Of a stretch of 41,742 bases of DNA, positions 41,413 to 41,742 are shown piece by piece. The notes under the pieces are model-generated. The model was not told where the DNA came from. It did no database searches and saw only the letters and a list, made by a program, of their open reading frames with translations. The stretch lies in assembly GCF_900167155.1 (NCBI RefSeq), contig NZ_FUXU01000038.1, positions 1 through 41,742 on the forward strand. The letters run 5' to 3'. The DNA is from Enterovibrio nigricans DSM 22720. Its GTDB lineage: Bacteria > Pseudomonadota > Gammaproteobacteria > Enterobacterales > Vibrionaceae. Both the position numbers and the translations under genes were made by a program. Each line of letters starts with the position of its first letter. Within the stretch, counting starts at the first letter, position 1.

Positions 41413-41742
41413 TAAGCGCAACCGCTCGCTTAATCCGTATCGCATCATGACAATTCCTTGTGTCATAAGCACCATCACCTGATATTTCAATGATTTTACG
41501 ACGCGTCTGCTTGAGTAAGTTGGGGAGCACTTCGGCACCAGTTACGTCAGATAAACTCAGCTCTGCTGCGACTATTTCGTGAGTGCTTGTATCTACTGCA
41601 ATATGCAGTTTACGCCAGACTCTGCGCTTCCCATCAGTACCATGCTTCTTGACCTTCCATTCACCCTCGCCATAAACCTTGAGGCCAGTGGCATCAATTG
41701 CCAGGTGTTGTATTGCTCCTCTGGTTTTGGTTTTAAATGAAA
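41408..41742 (-). mobile_element. Inverted IS5-family transposase fragment (middle part), running off the window
   Basis: On the minus strand the frame is open from the window edge inwards and encodes about 111 residues of an IS5-family DDE transposase: KTKTRGAIQHLAIDATGLKV (first catalytic Asp), WRKLHIAVDTSTHEIVAAEL, IIEISGDGAYDTRNCHDAIR (second Asp), then RIKRAVALIP. It breaks at that point, inside the gene, and joins the third GH92 gene without any terminal inverted repeat. The missing C-terminal part begins, in the left-edge copy, with exactly the next residues (PPREG, sharing one Pro). Confidence 0.88.

Noticed and set aside
1-41742. A composite transposon flanked by the two inverted IS5-family copies
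   Set aside because: Neither copy is complete, the right one lacks its end at the junction, and the contents are ordinary chromosomal operons; contig ends at a repeat explain it more simply.

Overview
The window looks like chromosomal DNA of a marine gammaproteobacterium of the family Vibrionaceae (Vibrio/Photobacterium/Grimontia/Enterovibrio type). The main support is a sialidase with the lectin-inserted architecture of Vibrio cholerae NanH, a HutA-like haem receptor under a Fur box, an HPr-EI-EIIA(Fru) fusion and a ynjBCD/ynjF cluster. The genus is an inference. I saw no tRNA, rRNA, CRISPR array or phage genes.

Left part (1-9150) is accessory DNA. It opens inside an IS5-family (IS903-like) transposase whose right end sits at about 335, inside a GNAT acetyltransferase that lost its 5' end. 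Then come a secreted RTX protein with two copies of a large non-RTX module, an aspartate/glutamate-racemase-family protein with an extra C-terminal domain, a small membrane protein, a secreted protein of tandem repeats, and an IS6-family transposase remnant.

9177-14650 is a sialic-acid unit: a LacI-family regulator divergent from nanH (sialidase), followed by nanM (N-acetylneuraminate epimerase). No sialic-acid transporter or catabolic genes are present. 14840-20640 holds a small zinc-ribbon membrane protein, an ABM-domain protein convergent with a Fur-controlled haem/haemoglobin-type TonB receptor, and a LysR regulator divergent from a DHA2-type MFS exporter.

20742-32189 is the most interesting block. 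A TtrSR/ThsSR-like two-component system (periplasmic-binding-protein sensor kinase plus FixJ-type regulator) is divergent from a long same-strand series: membrane-anchored rhodanese, FAD/Fe-S oxidoreductase, a double-CCG (HdrB-like) protein, a TVP38/DedA-family membrane protein, the ABC importer YnjBCD and the CDP-alcohol phosphatidyltransferase YnjF. The parts recall the E. coli ydjXYZ-ynjABCDEF cluster, but with a sulfur-oxyanion-type sensor and a heterodisulfide-reductase-like redox pair added. A perfect palindrome lies in the divergent promoter region and structured hairpins lie between several genes. I infer an uncharacterised sulfur-compound sensing, import and reduction system.

32430-41408 is a sugar block: a fructose-type EIIB and an HPr-EI-EIIA(Fru) fusion with no EIIC beside them, then three tandem GH92 alpha-mannosidase lipoproteins. 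With the sialidase this suggests foraging on host N-glycans. The third GH92 gene stops at 41408, where an inverted piece of the same kind of IS5-family transposase begins and runs off the window. The two transposase pieces at the window edges are complementary halves that break at the same codon, so the window may be an assembly contig bounded by this repeat, or the junction may be a real rearrangement.
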